NCBI GenBank assembly: GCA_902792905.1
Contig: CADBBH010000002.1
Location: forward strand, 62,001 to 126,000
Direction of reading: 5' to 3'
Source of the DNA: Oscillospiraceae bacterium
GTDB taxonomy: Bacteria; Bacillota; Clostridia; Oscillospirales; Acutalibacteraceae
DNA length: 64,000 bases
Made by a program: the position numbers and the translations under genes. Below, one piece after another: positions 33,006 to 41,547 of this stretch. The stretch's first letter is position 1, and each line of letters starts with the position of its first letter. The notes beneath the pieces were generated by a model. The model was not told where the DNA came from and made no database searches. It saw only the letters and a program-made list of their open reading frames with translations.

Positions 33006-34367
33006 TTATTTATTATCAAGTATTTCATAGATGCCGTAGATTACATCCTCGAGTTTCATACCTCTGCTGGCTTTGAAGAGAACGGCGTCGCCATCTCTGA
33101 GCAGGGAAGCGAGGTAATCTTTGAGCGCGTCCTTGTCATCAAATGATTTTATGTTCTTAAGACCGTTATCGGCGGCGCTTTCGGCTGTGAAAAGCGATTG
33201 GCTGCCATAGGTCAGCAGTATATCGATTCTATTGTCCGCCGCATATTTTCCGACCAGGCGGTGAGCCGTTTCGCTGTAATCGCCGAGCTCAAGCATATCG
33301 CCTGTGACGGCTATTTTCCTTTTAGCGTTCATATTGCCGAGCACGGACATGGCGGCGGCCTGCGAATCGGGGCTTGCATTGTAGCAGTCCTCAATAAAAA
33401 CAATACCGTTTCTGCGGTTGATTCTCTGCCGCATCCCGGTTGTTTTATAGTTTTTAAGAGCTGCGAGAGAATCCGCCTCATCGATGCCGAGCGCTTTGCC
33501 GCATGCGACCGCGGCGAGCGCGTTGTAGATGTTGTGGCGGCCCGTAAAGGGTAGGCTTTCCTTTACGGCGCCGCCCTCGAAACTGCAGACAAATTCAGTT
33601 TCAACATCTGTGGAGGTAATATCAAGCGCTTTGTAAGCGCACGTGGTATTCTGAATTCCGTAAAAGGTGACGGGATGAGAGCCCGTATCGGCTTTTATAA
33701 GCATATCATCGTCACCGTTGAGTATGACGGGGGAGTCCTCTGCCATACCTTCAAGTATTTCAAGCTTGGCCTTGAGAATTCCTTCTCTGGAGCCGAGCTT
33801 TTCTATATGAGAAACACCGATATTGGATATAACCGCGATATCGGGTTTTACTGCGTTTGTCATTCTGGAAATCTCGCCGAAGCCGCTCATTCCCATTTCA
33901 ATAACCGCAGCTTCATGATGCTTTTCAAGATTGAAGAGGGTGAGGGGAACGCCTATTTCATTATTGAGATTTCCTTCGTTTTTGAGAGTATCATATTTTG
34001 CAGAAAGCACCGCGTGAATCATTTCCTTGGTGGTCGTTTTGCCGACTGAACCGGTCACGCCGACAATCTTTATATCAAAGAGCGACCTGTAGTATCCGGC
34101 GAGGTCGAGCAGAGCTTTCCCGGTGTTTTCAACTATTATCTGCTTTTCTCCGAGACCGCAGTCTCTTTCAACCACGGCGCAGAGAGCCCCTTCTTCAACA
34201 GCTTTGGATGCAAATTCGTTGCCGTCGAATCTTTCGCCTTTAAGGGCGATGAAAAGACAGCCGGGAGTTATTTTTCTTGTATCCGTGCTGATGCCGGTGA
34301 AGCTTCCCTCAAGAGGGGAATCCGAGCCGACGGCCTGCGCGGCCTCTTTGAAAGTAAGGGGTAACAT
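33006..34367 (-). CDS. murF: UDP-MurNAc-tripeptide--D-Ala-D-Ala ligase
   Basis: This 453-residue Mur ligase adds D-Ala-D-Ala to the UDP-MurNAc tripeptide. The ATP loop is GVTGSVGKTTTKEM near residue 110. FIEDCYNASPDSQAAAM and GDMLELGDYS are MurF-specific motifs in the C-terminal half. The gene begins 3 bases after the murE stop, indicating tight coupling. Confidence 0.96.
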   Translation of the reverse strand: MLPLTFKEAAQAVGSDSPLEGSFTGISTDTRKITPGCLFIALKGERFDGNEFASKAVEEGALCAVVERDCGLGEKQIIVENTGKALLDLAGYYRSLFDIKIVGVTGSVGKTTTKEMIHAVLSAKYDTLKNEGNLNNEIGVPLTLFNLEKHHEAAVIEMGMSGFGEISRMTNAVKPDIAVISNIGVSHIEKLGSREGILKAKLEILEGMAEDSPVILNGDDDMLIKADTGSHPVTFYGIQNTTCAYKALDITSTDVETEFVCSFEGGAVKESLPFTGRHNIYNALAAVACGKALGIDEADSLAALKNYKTTGMRQRINRRNGIVFIEDCYNASPDSQAAAMSVLGNMNAKRKIAVTGDMLELGDYSETAHRLVGKYAADNRIDILLTYGSQSLFTAESAADNGLKNIKSFDDKDALKDYLASLLRDGDAVLFKASRGMKLEDVIYGIYEILDNK

Positions 34368-34370
34368 TGT

Positions 34371-35810
34371 TTATCCTCGTTTCAGGAGATTTGCGATAAC
34401 TTCTCTCTCATCGTAGTGGATTTTGCCGGTTGAGAGAATCTGATATGTTTCGTGACCCTTGCCCGCGAGCAGGATAACATCGTTTTCCTCCGCAATTTCA
34501 AGAGCTTTTCCGATTGCCTGAGTCCTGTCCGCCTCGACAATCACCCTTGCGTTCGGATGCTTCGGAACGCCTGCAAGGATATCCTTTATGATTTCATCAG
34601 GGTCCTCGCTTCTGGGATTATCCGAAGTAATAACGGCAACATCTGCGAGAGTTGTGCCGATTTCGCCCATAATCGGGCGCTTGGTCTTATCTCTGTCTCC
34701 GCCGCAGCCGAATAAGGCGATAACTCTGCCGGGAGTAACCTCCTTGAGTGTTACAATCGCATTCTTAAGGCTGTCGGGAGTGTGTGCGTAATCTATAAGA
34801 ACCGTGTAAGGCGTATCGGTTCCGACTATCTCCATTCTGCCGGGAACGCCTGCGCAGTCGGAAACGGCTTCGACCGTGTGAGCGAAATCCATACCGAGTT
34901 CTATCATGCAGATTGCGGCGCACATTGAATTGTAAACGCTGAATTTGCCGGGTACGCGGAAGCTTATTCTGCCGATATTGCTGTCGCTGACAAGCTCGTA
35001 TTTTACTCCCGAAGCCGAGAGACGGATATTCTTTGCGGAGTAATCGGTTGTATTCTCGTTCGCCGAATAAGTTACCTTGCGGCAGGGAGTATTGCTCATC
35101 ATATATTCCGCCGCTTCATCGTCCAGATTGAAAATACCAACAGAGGAATTCTCAAAGAGCATATGCTTTGCGGATTTATAGTTTTCAAACGTTTCGTGAT
35201 AGTCAAGATGATCCTGAGTGAGGTTCGTGAATACGGCGCAGTCAAAATGGATTCCGTCAACTCTGCGCTGATCCAGTGCCTGTGAGCTGACCTCCATTAC
35301 GCAGTATTCACAGCCGTTTTCCGCCATTTTTTCAAAAAGAGAGAAAAGCTCGAACGGATCGGGGGTGGTAAGCGCGGCGGGAACTTCAATGCCGTTGCCG
35401 AGCACGTTTTTGACCGTGCCGATCATGCCGGTCTTATGACCCATCGCTTCGAGGGAGGAACGGATTACAAAGGCGGTTGTGGTCTTGCCGTTGGTGCCTG
35501 TGATGCCTATGATTTTCAGCTTTCTTTCCGGATGTGAGTAAAACGCGGCGCAGAGCAGGGTATAGGCGCTTCTGGTGTTTTCGTAAATAATCTGATTAGG
35601 TAAACCCATATCCTGCGACACCACTACGGCAGCGGCGCCGTTCCTCAGCGCCTCCGCCGCCTTGGTATGCCCGTCGAAGTGCCTGCCTTTTATACAGACA
35701 AACACGCATCCCGGGCAAACCTTTGAAGAATTGTCGGTTATCAGAGTAACCTCCCTTTCTTCAATTTCAGCCACTGTATTAAGTTCCCTGACAAGTGCTG
35801 AAAGCTTCAT
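34371..35810 (-). CDS. murE: UDP-MurNAc-dipeptide ligase MurE (probably meso-DAP adding)
   Basis: The ATG at 35810 is selected because GGAGGAAC stands 4 bases before it; an upstream start would add 8 unconserved residues. The 479-residue ligase shows the ATP loop GITGTNGKTTTA, the central TPDPFELFSLF region and DNPR in SDNPRSEDPD. DNPR is associated with meso-diaminopimelate selection, so an A1-gamma wall is predicted. It lies between the penicillin-binding protein and murF in the dcw order. Confidence 0.96.
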   Translation of the reverse strand: MKLSALVRELNTVAEIEEREVTLITDNSSKVCPGCVFVCIKGRHFDGHTKAAEALRNGAAAVVVSQDMGLPNQIIYENTRSAYTLLCAAFYSHPERKLKIIGITGTNGKTTTAFVIRSSLEAMGHKTGMIGTVKNVLGNGIEVPAALTTPDPFELFSLFEKMAENGCEYCVMEVSSQALDQRRVDGIHFDCAVFTNLTQDHLDYHETFENYKSAKHMLFENSSVGIFNLDDEAAEYMMSNTPCRKVTYSANENTTDYSAKNIRLSASGVKYELVSDSNIGRISFRVPGKFSVYNSMCAAICMIELGMDFAHTVEAVSDCAGVPGRMEIVGTDTPYTVLIDYAHTPDSLKNAIVTLKEVTPGRVIALFGCGGDRDKTKRPIMGEIGTTLADVAVITSDNPRSEDPDEIIKDILAGVPKHPNARVIVEADRTQAIGKALEIAEENDVILLAGKGHETYQILSTGKIHYDEREVIANLLKRG

Positions 35811-35835
35811 TTTGTTCCTCCGCGGCGGCGGCACC

Positions 35836-38256
35836 TCAGTCTTCGGTGCTGTCGCCTATATTTTCATACGATTTGAAATAAACTGTGATTATTGTTCCGT
35901 ATTCGGCGGTTGAGCCCGCCTCTATATTCTGCTCATAGGATATAACATCGAGATTTGAATTGCCTGAAACTCTGACGTTCAATCCTTCCGAAGCGGCATA
36001 TTTCTTGACTGCTTTTATGCTCATTCCCGTAAGGTCGGGAACCGTAACTTCAAGCTTATCTTCATCATTATTGGTTGTGTAGAGAGCGATAACGCCTCCG
36101 CGCGGAATAGTCTGGCCGCCTGCGGGGCTCTGGCTGAGAACCGCGCTGCCCGTGCCGATTACCCTGACGCTGAAGCCGGCCTTTTCAAGCGTATCAACCG
36201 CCGAATTCACTTCGCTTCCGATGACGCCGGGAGCAACTGTATCAAGTCCTGCGAGTTCTTTCTCGGTATATTGTCTCTCAACTCCGAGATACTCGAGCGA
36301 ACTTTCCATTATCTTGGCTGCGGCCGGGGCGCAGACTGTGGAGCCGTTGATTTCGGCTACAGGCTCGTCCACAATCAGGAGCAGCGCAATTTCCGGATTG
36401 TCCGCGGGCGCGAAGCATGCGAATGATGCGATATATGTGCCTTTGAGCTGATATTTCTGCGTGGTTCCGGTTTTGCCCGCAACCCTGTATCCTGCAACAT
36501 ATCCGTTTCTGCCGGTGCCGCTCTTGCAGACATCCTCCATCATTGATGCGATTTCCGCAGCCGTTTCTTTTGAAATGACCTGTCTTCTTACGGTCGGCTG
36601 TGTTTTCTTGAGAACATTTCCGTTGCTGTCAAGCTCTGCATCAATGAGATAGGGCTGCATAAGCTTTCCACCGTTTGCGATAGCCGAGAGGGCGGTAACC
36701 ACCTGAATCGGTGTTACGCTGAAAGTCTGGCCGAAACTTTCGCTCGCGAGAGAGACGCTAGAGAGTTGATTTGCCGTGAAATATATCGGACTTGCTTCGC
36801 CGAGCGCTTCAATTCCGGTCTTTTCGGTGAAGCCGAATGCCTTGAAATACTCGAAGAATTTATCTCTGCCTAGCTTGAGGCCGAGCTTAATGAAGAACGG
36901 GTTGCAGGAATTCATCAGACCGTGCCTGAGATCCTGCGTGCCGTGTCCGCTCGCATAGTGGCAATGGAAAATTCTGTCTTCCACCGCAACAGAGCCGATG
37001 CACGTATAGGCATAATCATCTTCGAGAATATTTTCCTCAAGAGCTGCCGAAGCGAGGAAAATTTTGAAAACAGAGCCGGGGTGGTATGTCTCGGAGACAA
37101 TGTAGTTATTACGCTGCTCGAGCATATAGTAATGGCTGAGTTTCTTGGAATGAAGCTCGCTTCTTTTCTGATAATCTGTTTCGTTTCTTATCGCGTCCAG
37201 CTGATCTTTTCCGTCCTTGACATTTTCAAGATACTTTTCAAGGTCGCTGAAATCGTCGTTTGAGACCTTTTTTTCAAGTTTCGACTGATAATAACTGTTT
37301 ATTATCTGCGGATTCCGAAGGTCATATCCGCCCTTGTAAGCAATTGAATCGGCAGCGAGTATCGCGCCTGTTTTTACATCCATCATGATTCCGTAGGCGC
37401 CGATTCCGCCTGCGGTTTCATACATTTCCTGAAGGTTTTCGCTCAGAATGTTCTGAAGGTTTTCATCGATAGTGAGTTTGATGCAGGTGCCGTCGCTCGG
37501 CTGATAAAGAGTTTCGGTATCCTCGTCAAGATTGCTGCCGTAGGAGGTCTTTCTGCCGTCTCTTCCGGTAAGAAGAGTGTTGCAGTATCCCTCTATTCCG
37601 GCCACGCCATTGCCGTCGGAATCAACCGTTCCGATTATTGATGAAGCGAATGTGCCCATCGGATAGTAACGTCTGCTGTCTTTCTCAAGACCCATGACAT
37701 CTTTATATTTGAATCTTCTTGTAACATCCTCGCCCTTGCTGTTCTTGACGGTCTTTTTGAAAACCTTGTGCATGAGGCAGTTACCGCTGTCGTCATCCTT
37801 GTTTCCGCAGTCGATGCGCAGCTTTTCGCCGAGTTCCATCTGCTTCTTGACATCCTTCTTATGCGCGATGACAAGCTTATCGGGGTCTGTGACGGGCTCT
37901 GTCTCTGTCAGTTCCATCAGTTCATCATAATCGAGGTCAAGCGTTTCGGCAACGTCTTTGCACACGGCCTTCCTGAAATCCTCATCCGTCATGTTTTCGG
38001 GAATCAGATACAGTTTCCATGTCTGAGCGCTTCTGGCAATGACCGTGCCGTTGGCATCAAAAATAGTGCCTCTTTCGGCAGGGATTATTTCATCGGTCCA
38101 CTGAGCGTCGGTTGCGCTCTTTTTATATCTGTCGGAGTTAAAAATCTGGATATATGCGAGTCTCACGACAACTACAACGGCAGCGAAAGCAAGAATAAGA
38201 GAGATTACTCTTGTGCGGGATTTGAGATGTATTCTCGGATTCTCGTAATTCTCCAA
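35836..38256 (-). CDS. PASTA-domain class B penicillin-binding protein (SpoVD/FtsI-like)
   Basis: This 806-residue transpeptidase has one membrane helix (about 16-36), a dimerisation domain, a transpeptidase domain and two C-terminal PASTA domains (about 675-735 and 738-797). Catalytic motifs are Ser395-x-x-Lys in GSVFK, Ser450-x-Asn in SCN, and KTG at 595-597. It cross-links septal or spore peptidoglycan together with FtsW. The start is TTG, preceded by AAGGGAGCG. The 78-base gap to ftsL contains a strong terminator-like hairpin. SpoVD versus PBP2B cannot be separated from sequence alone. Confidence 0.95.
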   Translation of the reverse strand: MENYENPRIHLKSRTRVISLILAFAAVVVVVRLAYIQIFNSDRYKKSATDAQWTDEIIPAERGTIFDANGTVIARSAQTWKLYLIPENMTDEDFRKAVCKDVAETLDLDYDELMELTETEPVTDPDKLVIAHKKDVKKQMELGEKLRIDCGNKDDDSGNCLMHKVFKKTVKNSKGEDVTRRFKYKDVMGLEKDSRRYYPMGTFASSIIGTVDSDGNGVAGIEGYCNTLLTGRDGRKTSYGSNLDEDTETLYQPSDGTCIKLTIDENLQNILSENLQEMYETAGGIGAYGIMMDVKTGAILAADSIAYKGGYDLRNPQIINSYYQSKLEKKVSNDDFSDLEKYLENVKDGKDQLDAIRNETDYQKRSELHSKKLSHYYMLEQRNNYIVSETYHPGSVFKIFLASAALEENILEDDYAYTCIGSVAVEDRIFHCHYASGHGTQDLRHGLMNSCNPFFIKLGLKLGRDKFFEYFKAFGFTEKTGIEALGEASPIYFTANQLSSVSLASESFGQTFSVTPIQVVTALSAIANGGKLMQPYLIDAELDSNGNVLKKTQPTVRRQVISKETAAEIASMMEDVCKSGTGRNGYVAGYRVAGKTGTTQKYQLKGTYIASFACFAPADNPEIALLLIVDEPVAEINGSTVCAPAAAKIMESSLEYLGVERQYTEKELAGLDTVAPGVIGSEVNSAVDTLEKAGFSVRVIGTGSAVLSQSPAGGQTIPRGGVIALYTTNNDEDKLEVTVPDLTGMSIKAVKKYAASEGLNVRVSGNSNLDVISYEQNIEAGSTAEYGTIITVYFKSYENIGDSTED

Positions 38257-38279
38257 TTCTTCACGCTCCCTTCATAATG

Positions 38280-38317
38280 AAAAAATATGCTGTCTCAAAT
38301 TCATGTTGAGACAGCAT
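38280..38317 (-). terminator. Terminator-like hairpin inside the dcw operon
   Basis: Perfect 12-base arms ATGCTGTCTCAA and TTGAGACAGCAT (38287-38298, 38306-38317) with a 7-base loop lie between ftsL and the penicillin-binding protein gene. On the minus strand the stem is followed by ATTTTTT. This has all the marks of an intrinsic terminator or attenuator. No promoter fits in the 24 bases between the U-run and the next start codon. Confidence 0.85.
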
Positions 38318-38334
38318 GTCACGAGCTTAAATAC

Positions 38335-38790
38335 TCATGTATCTGCATTCGGAAGTCTACCGGCAGCTACCACTACTTTGTCGCCATCCCTGTCTTCAAA
38401 GTAATGAATCTGGTATCTTTCCGCCTGTTGCATACCTAAAACCGTCACTGCATAGTTCTGAATCTTATCTGCCGAGATAATCGAACCGAGCTGAGCTGTA
38501 AGCCTGACATTCTCTGCGTTTGCCTGGCTGATTCTGCTGCTCAGAGCAGAAATCCGAGCTTCGTTATCAACTATACGGGAGTTAAGATAGATTACGAATG
38601 AGAACATTGCAAGAACCGCCGCCATAGCGCAGATAATTGCTATAACCTTCTTAAGGGTGAGGGCAGGGCGCCGGGCAGGAGATTCGGTGTTTTCCTGCTT
38701 TTTTGCAGGCTTTTTAACCGGATAATCATCTATCTTGGGGGCAGCTGATGAATTTGTAAACATACCGGGAATATAATCGAAATCGTCCAT
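38335..38790 (-). CDS. ftsL: FtsL-like cell division protein
   Basis: This 151-residue bitopic protein has a 48-residue cytoplasmic part rich in Lys and Pro, one membrane helix (about 49-70) and an extracytoplasmic coiled coil (about 73-105, EARISALSSRISQANAENVRL). It ends in a short basic/acidic domain. The size, topology and place between rsmH and a class B PBP identify the FtsL position. Sequence conservation in this family is weak, so the call relies on context. Confidence 0.85.
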   Translation of the reverse strand: MDDFDYIPGMFTNSSAAPKIDDYPVKKPAKKQENTESPARRPALTLKKVIAIICAMAAVLAMFSFVIYLNSRIVDNEARISALSSRISQANAENVRLTAQLGSIISADKIQNYAVTVLGMQQAERYQIHYFEDRDGDKVVVAAGRLPNADT

Positions 38791-38813
38791 AACTGCCCCT
38801 CCTTCTTTAATAA

Positions 38814-39740
38814 TTACAGTTTTTCAACTGTTCTGAGTCTCGCCGAGCGGGCTCTCGGATTCCTCTCAATCTCTTCTTCGCTCGGAGTAACCGGCTTGAA
38901 TACTTTCGCTCTCGGCTTTTTCCCGCATACGCATACAGGAAAATTCTTGGGGCAGGTGCATCCCTGAGCAAGCGGAGCAAGCGCATTTTTAACCGCTCTG
39001 TCCTCGAGAGAATGAAAGGTTATTATACTGAGGCGTCCTCCGGGCTTGAGGCAGTCAAACATATCTTCGACCGCTTTTGTCAGCCCGTCCAGCTCGCCGT
39101 TGACGTAGATTCTGAGCGCCTGGAAGGTTTTCCTTGCCGGATGTCCGTCGCGCCTTGCCGCGGCGGGGACTGCCGACGAAATAATTTCCGCGAGTTCAAG
39201 AGTTGTCTTTATGGGCTTTTCTTCTCTCGCGGCGACTATTGCTGCCGCAATGCGCGGAGCGAATCTCTCTTCGCCGTAGTCAAAAATGATTTTTTGAAGC
39301 TCCCGGCAGGAGAGGGTGTTTACCGCGTCTGCCGCAGATGGCCCGCTCATGCTCATCCTCATATCGAGAGGAGCATCCTTATGAAAAGAAAAACCCCTCG
39401 ATGCGTCATCGAGCTGATGGGAGCTTACTCCAAGGTCTGCCAATATACCGTCTGCCTTGTCGATATGCAGACCTTGGAGTATGGATTTTATGAAAAAGAA
39501 GTTATTGTTTATTATAGTAACATTATTATATATACCAAGCCGTTCTTTAAGAACCGCTATTGCTTGTGGATCCCTGTCTATTGCAACGAGCCTTCCGGTG
39601 GTCAGGAGCTTAGCTACGGCTCCCGAGTGTCCACCACCGCCCGCTGTACAGTCAACATATGAGCCATCCGGGCCTATGTTGAGAGATTTGATTGTTTCGT
39701 CAAATAAAACAGGAATATGAGAAAAGTTTGCCGAGTCCAT
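38814..39740 (-). CDS. rsmH: 16S rRNA m4C1402 methyltransferase
   Basis: This 308-residue SAM-dependent methyltransferase modifies N4 of C1402 in 16S rRNA. It has [10 protein letters not shown], the SAM loop [32 protein letters not shown] and [11 protein letters not shown], all typical of RsmH (MraW). A Cys-rich [13 protein letters not shown] segment lies near residue 270, as in clostridial members. It begins 3 bases after mraZ. Confidence 0.97.
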   Translation of the reverse strand: MDSANFSHIPVLFDETIKSLNIGPDGSYVDCTAGGGGHSGAVAKLLTTGRLVAIDRDPQAIAVLKERLGIYNNVTIINNNFFFIKSILQGLHIDKADGILADLGVSSHQLDDASRGFSFHKDAPLDMRMSMSGPSAADAVNTLSCRELQKIIFDYGEERFAPRIAAAIVAAREEKPIKTTLELAEIISSAVPAAARRDGHPARKTFQALRIYVNGELDGLTKAVEDMFDCLKPGGRLSIITFHSLEDRAVKNALAPLAQGCTCPKNFPVCVCGKKPRAKVFKPVTPSEEEIERNPRARSARLRTVEKL

Positions 39741-39743
39741 TGC

Positions 39744-40202
39744 TTAATCTCTGGGGGAGAGACTGATGCCGGAGAAGTCGAGCTCTTCGGCTTCCTCTTC
39801 AAGCTGAGCATTCAGCTTGTCTTTGTTCCAGAATTCGAGTCTGTCGGGATTGCTTATAATCTTGGCGTCAACATCGAGCTCTGCGAATTCTTTGAATTCG
39901 GGCTTGACCGTGATTCTGCCTGAGCTGTCGATTGTGACCATTTCGCTGTTATCAACGAACTTGCGCTGTGCCAGTGTGAGAGCTTTACCGCTGAAGTATT
40001 TCGCGAGATTATCATAGACCTTAACATAATCTTCCTCTGTATAACCTAATATACAGTTGTCGTTCGGGTCCTGAAGGTTTTTCATGAGATAAACCGTGTT
40101 GCCGTATCTTGCTCTGAATTTGACCGGCAGAGTCAGACGGTTTAACTGATCGAATTTGCAGACCTGACTTCCGCCGAAGCATTGCTGAATTGCAGCCGGC
40201 AT
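39744..40202 (-). CDS. mraZ: Transcriptional regulator MraZ
   Basis: The ATG at 40202 follows AAAGGAGATGA by 4 bases and gives 152 residues. Two AbrB/SpoVT-type half domains are seen, each with a D-x-x-(G/N)-R signature (FDQLNRLTLPVKFRARYG and IDSSGRITVKPEF). MraZ forms a ring-shaped multimer that binds repeats in front of its own operon and tunes the dcw genes. Matching repeats lie just upstream. Confidence 0.95.
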   Translation of the reverse strand: MPAAIQQCFGGSQVCKFDQLNRLTLPVKFRARYGNTVYLMKNLQDPNDNCILGYTEEDYVKVYDNLAKYFSGKALTLAQRKFVDNSEMVTIDSSGRITVKPEFKEFAELDVDAKIISNPDRLEFWNKDKLNAQLEEEAEELDFSGISLSPRD

Positions 40203-40250
40203 ACGGTCATCTCCTTTCTCTGGTAATTCGCAGCAGAAAATGGGGACGAG

Positions 40251-40275
40251 CCCCAATCGCTCCCTTATTGCCCCT
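40251..40275 (-). promoter_or_regulatory. Probable MraZ boxes
   Basis: On the minus strand three boxes AGGGG, AGGGA and TGGGG occur with exactly 5-base spacers (10-base period) just downstream of the -10 box and before mraZ. This is the (T/A)GGGN-N5 pattern bound by MraZ in other bacteria. Confidence 0.75.
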
Positions 40276-40277
40276 TT

Positions 40278-40306
40278 ATTATACTTAAAGGCACAATACC
40301 TGTCAA
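40278..40306 (-). promoter_or_regulatory. dcw cluster promoter (mraZ)
   Basis: Minus-strand TTGACA (40306-40301), a 17-base spacer and TATAAT (40283-40278) give a perfect consensus promoter about 75 bases before the mraZ start. Confidence 0.9.
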
Positions 40307-40563
40307 GTGTTTTTTTCGAAAAAAACCGCTTTTTTTACATATTTTTTAATAATTTTTGATAATTTTTGCATTTTAAGGCAGAAAAACTGCCCGGTACGGG
40401 GCAAAAACTGCTCATTTTCCAAAAAATGAAATCGGATCCTTCTGAGCGGCGCACCGGTATTGTAAAACCGCACCGACAGTTCAGAGAGAAGGGAAGATAA
40501 TGTTGCATATGAGAGTCGTATTCAAAAAACTGTTATTATTGCCAAACTTTTTTGATTTTTTTC
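40307..40563. other. Non-coding gap between the mraZ and rpsT promoters
   Basis: No gene is visible. The stretch has A/T tracts near 40310-40370 and a small inverted repeat TGCCC-N5-GGGGCA near 40388. An imperfect repeat of GCACCGGTATTG and GCACCG lies near 40450. None of these forms a convincing terminator or RNA. Confidence 0.4.
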
Positions 40564-40592
40564 TTGCAATCTGCGAAAAAGTATGATATCAT
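40564..40592 (+). promoter_or_regulatory. rpsT promoter
   Basis: TTGCAA (40564-40569), a 17-base spacer and TATCAT (40587-40592) lie 30 bases before the rpsT start codon. Confidence 0.72.
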
Positions 40593-40622
40593 TACAAAAC
40601 GTATGAAGAAGGAGGTGTCTAT

Positions 40623-40874
40623 ATGCCCAATATCAAGTCAGCTAAGAAAAGAGTATTAGTCAACAAGACAAGAGCTGCCAGAAACAAATCGCGCAATACC
40701 GCGCTCAAAACTTCTATCAAAAAAGCTCACGCAGCTGTTGAAGCCGGTTCGCCTGAAGCCGAGGCTCTCATCAGAGAAGCTATCAAGAAGGTTGATCAGG
40801 CTGCGGCAAAGGGTCTTATTCATAAGAATAACGCCGCCCGCAAAAAGTCAGCTCTCGCAAAGCTTGCAAAATAA
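40623..40874 (+). CDS. rpsT: 30S ribosomal protein S20
   Basis: This 83-residue, strongly basic, all-helical protein has the S20 N terminus MPNIKSAKKRVLVNKTRAARN and C-terminal KGLIHKNNAARKKSALAKL. It binds 16S rRNA early in small-subunit assembly. AAGGAGGTG precedes the ATG. It is monocistronic, divergent from the dcw operon. Confidence 0.98.
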   Translation: MPNIKSAKKRVLVNKTRAARNKSRNTALKTSIKKAHAAVEAGSPEAEALIREAIKKVDQAAAKGLIHKNNAARKKSALAKLAK

Positions 40875-40891
40875 GAAAATGTCAGCTTACC

Positions 40892-40922
40892 GCCGCGGTT
40901 GTTAATTTTTTATGACCGCGGC
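40892..40922 (+). terminator. Possible rpsT terminator
   Basis: Arms GCCGCGGT and ACCGCGGC enclose a 15-base loop and are followed by TGTTTAATTG. The U-run is poor. Confidence 0.55.
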
Positions 40923-40932
40923 TGTTTAATTG

Positions 40933-40961
40933 TTGACAACTAAATTTTTGTTTGATATAAT
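40933..40961 (+). promoter_or_regulatory. Promoter of small Cys-rich gene (and acpP)
   Basis: TTGACA (40933-40938), a 17-base spacer ending TGA, and TATAAT (40956-40961) form a perfect extended promoter. Confidence 0.88.
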
Positions 40962-41014
40962 TGAAAATGCAAAAACGGCAGTAATCTGCCCAAATTATAA
41001 ATCGGAGGATAGTT

Positions 41015-41185
41015 ATGGAGACCGTTAAAAAGATCTGCAAGATTATAGCAATAGTTGTTGCTGTTGCCGCAGCGGTTGCGGGAGTTGTTTTACTCATCAA
41101 GAAACTTCAGGAAAAGAAAGCGCTTGACGCAGACAGCGAGGAGAATTATGTATCCTGCTCATGCTGCGAAGCACCTGTAAAATAA
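41015..41185 (+). CDS. Small membrane protein with Cys-rich tail
   Basis: This 56-residue gene starts 4 bases after CGGAGGAT and lies behind a consensus promoter. A short basic N terminus (METVKKICK) leads to one membrane helix (about 10-28), then a Lys/Glu-rich segment and an acidic stretch ending in NYVSCSCCEAPVK with three cysteines in four residues. The Cys cluster could bind a metal or undergo redox chemistry, but no family was recognised. It is followed by a hairpin and then acpP. Confidence 0.75.
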   Translation: METVKKICKIIAIVVAVAAAVAGVVLLIKKLQEKKALDADSEENYVSCSCCEAPVK

Positions 41186-41190
41186 ACCGG

Positions 41191-41217
41191 ATGCCCTCGC
41201 AAGGCGAGGGCATTTTA
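41191..41217 (+). terminator. Hairpin between small Cys-rich gene and acpP
   Basis: Perfect 10-base arms ATGCCCTCGC and GCGAGGGCAT with loop AAG, then TTTACTG. The U-run is only four bases, so it may be a partial terminator. No promoter is visible between it and acpP. Confidence 0.7.
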
Positions 41218-41237
41218 CTGAAAAGGAGAAATGCGAT

Positions 41238-41468
41238 ATGGTACTTGAAAAGATAATCGACATAATCAGCGAACAACTTGAAATTGATAAATCCGTAATC
41301 AAGGAGAGCTCAACCCTCGAAGAGGATCTCGGCGCAGGCAGCCTTGATATGATAGACCTCGCAATGTCCATCGAGGATGAATTCGGAATCGAACTTTCCG
41401 ATGATGTTATAGAGGATTTAAGCACTGTAGGCGACCTCGCAAAGTACGTTGCCGCTCACAAGAAATAA
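41238..41468 (+). CDS. acpP: Acyl carrier protein
   Basis: This 76-residue acidic four-helix protein carries acyl chains on a phosphopantetheine arm at Ser35 in LGAGSLDMIDLAM. Most fatty-acid ACPs read DSL at this site; here the residue before Ser is Gly. The rest of the sequence (EEDLGAG, EDEFGIELSDD) fits AcpP well. GGAG lies before the ATG. No fatty-acid synthesis genes are adjacent. Confidence 0.93.
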   Translation: MVLEKIIDIISEQLEIDKSVIKESSTLEEDLGAGSLDMIDLAMSIEDEFGIELSDDVIEDLSTVGDLAKYVAAHKK

Positions 41469-41479
41469 GATATAAAAGC

Positions 41480-41515
41480 AGCCGCAGTATCGGAGCGATA
41501 TTGCGGCTTTTTCTT
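41480..41515 (+). terminator. acpP terminator
   Basis: Arms AGCCGCAGTATCG and CGATATTGCGGCT with loop GAG are followed by TTTTTCTTG. Confidence 0.9.
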
Positions 41516-41547
41516 GAATTATAGAGATTATAATAATTAGAATCATT

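Noticed and set aside
40307..40563. Ribosomal-protein leader RNA for rpsT
   Set aside because: The rpsT promoter lies downstream of this stretch, leaving only about 25 bases of leader, so an autoregulatory structure here is unlikely.
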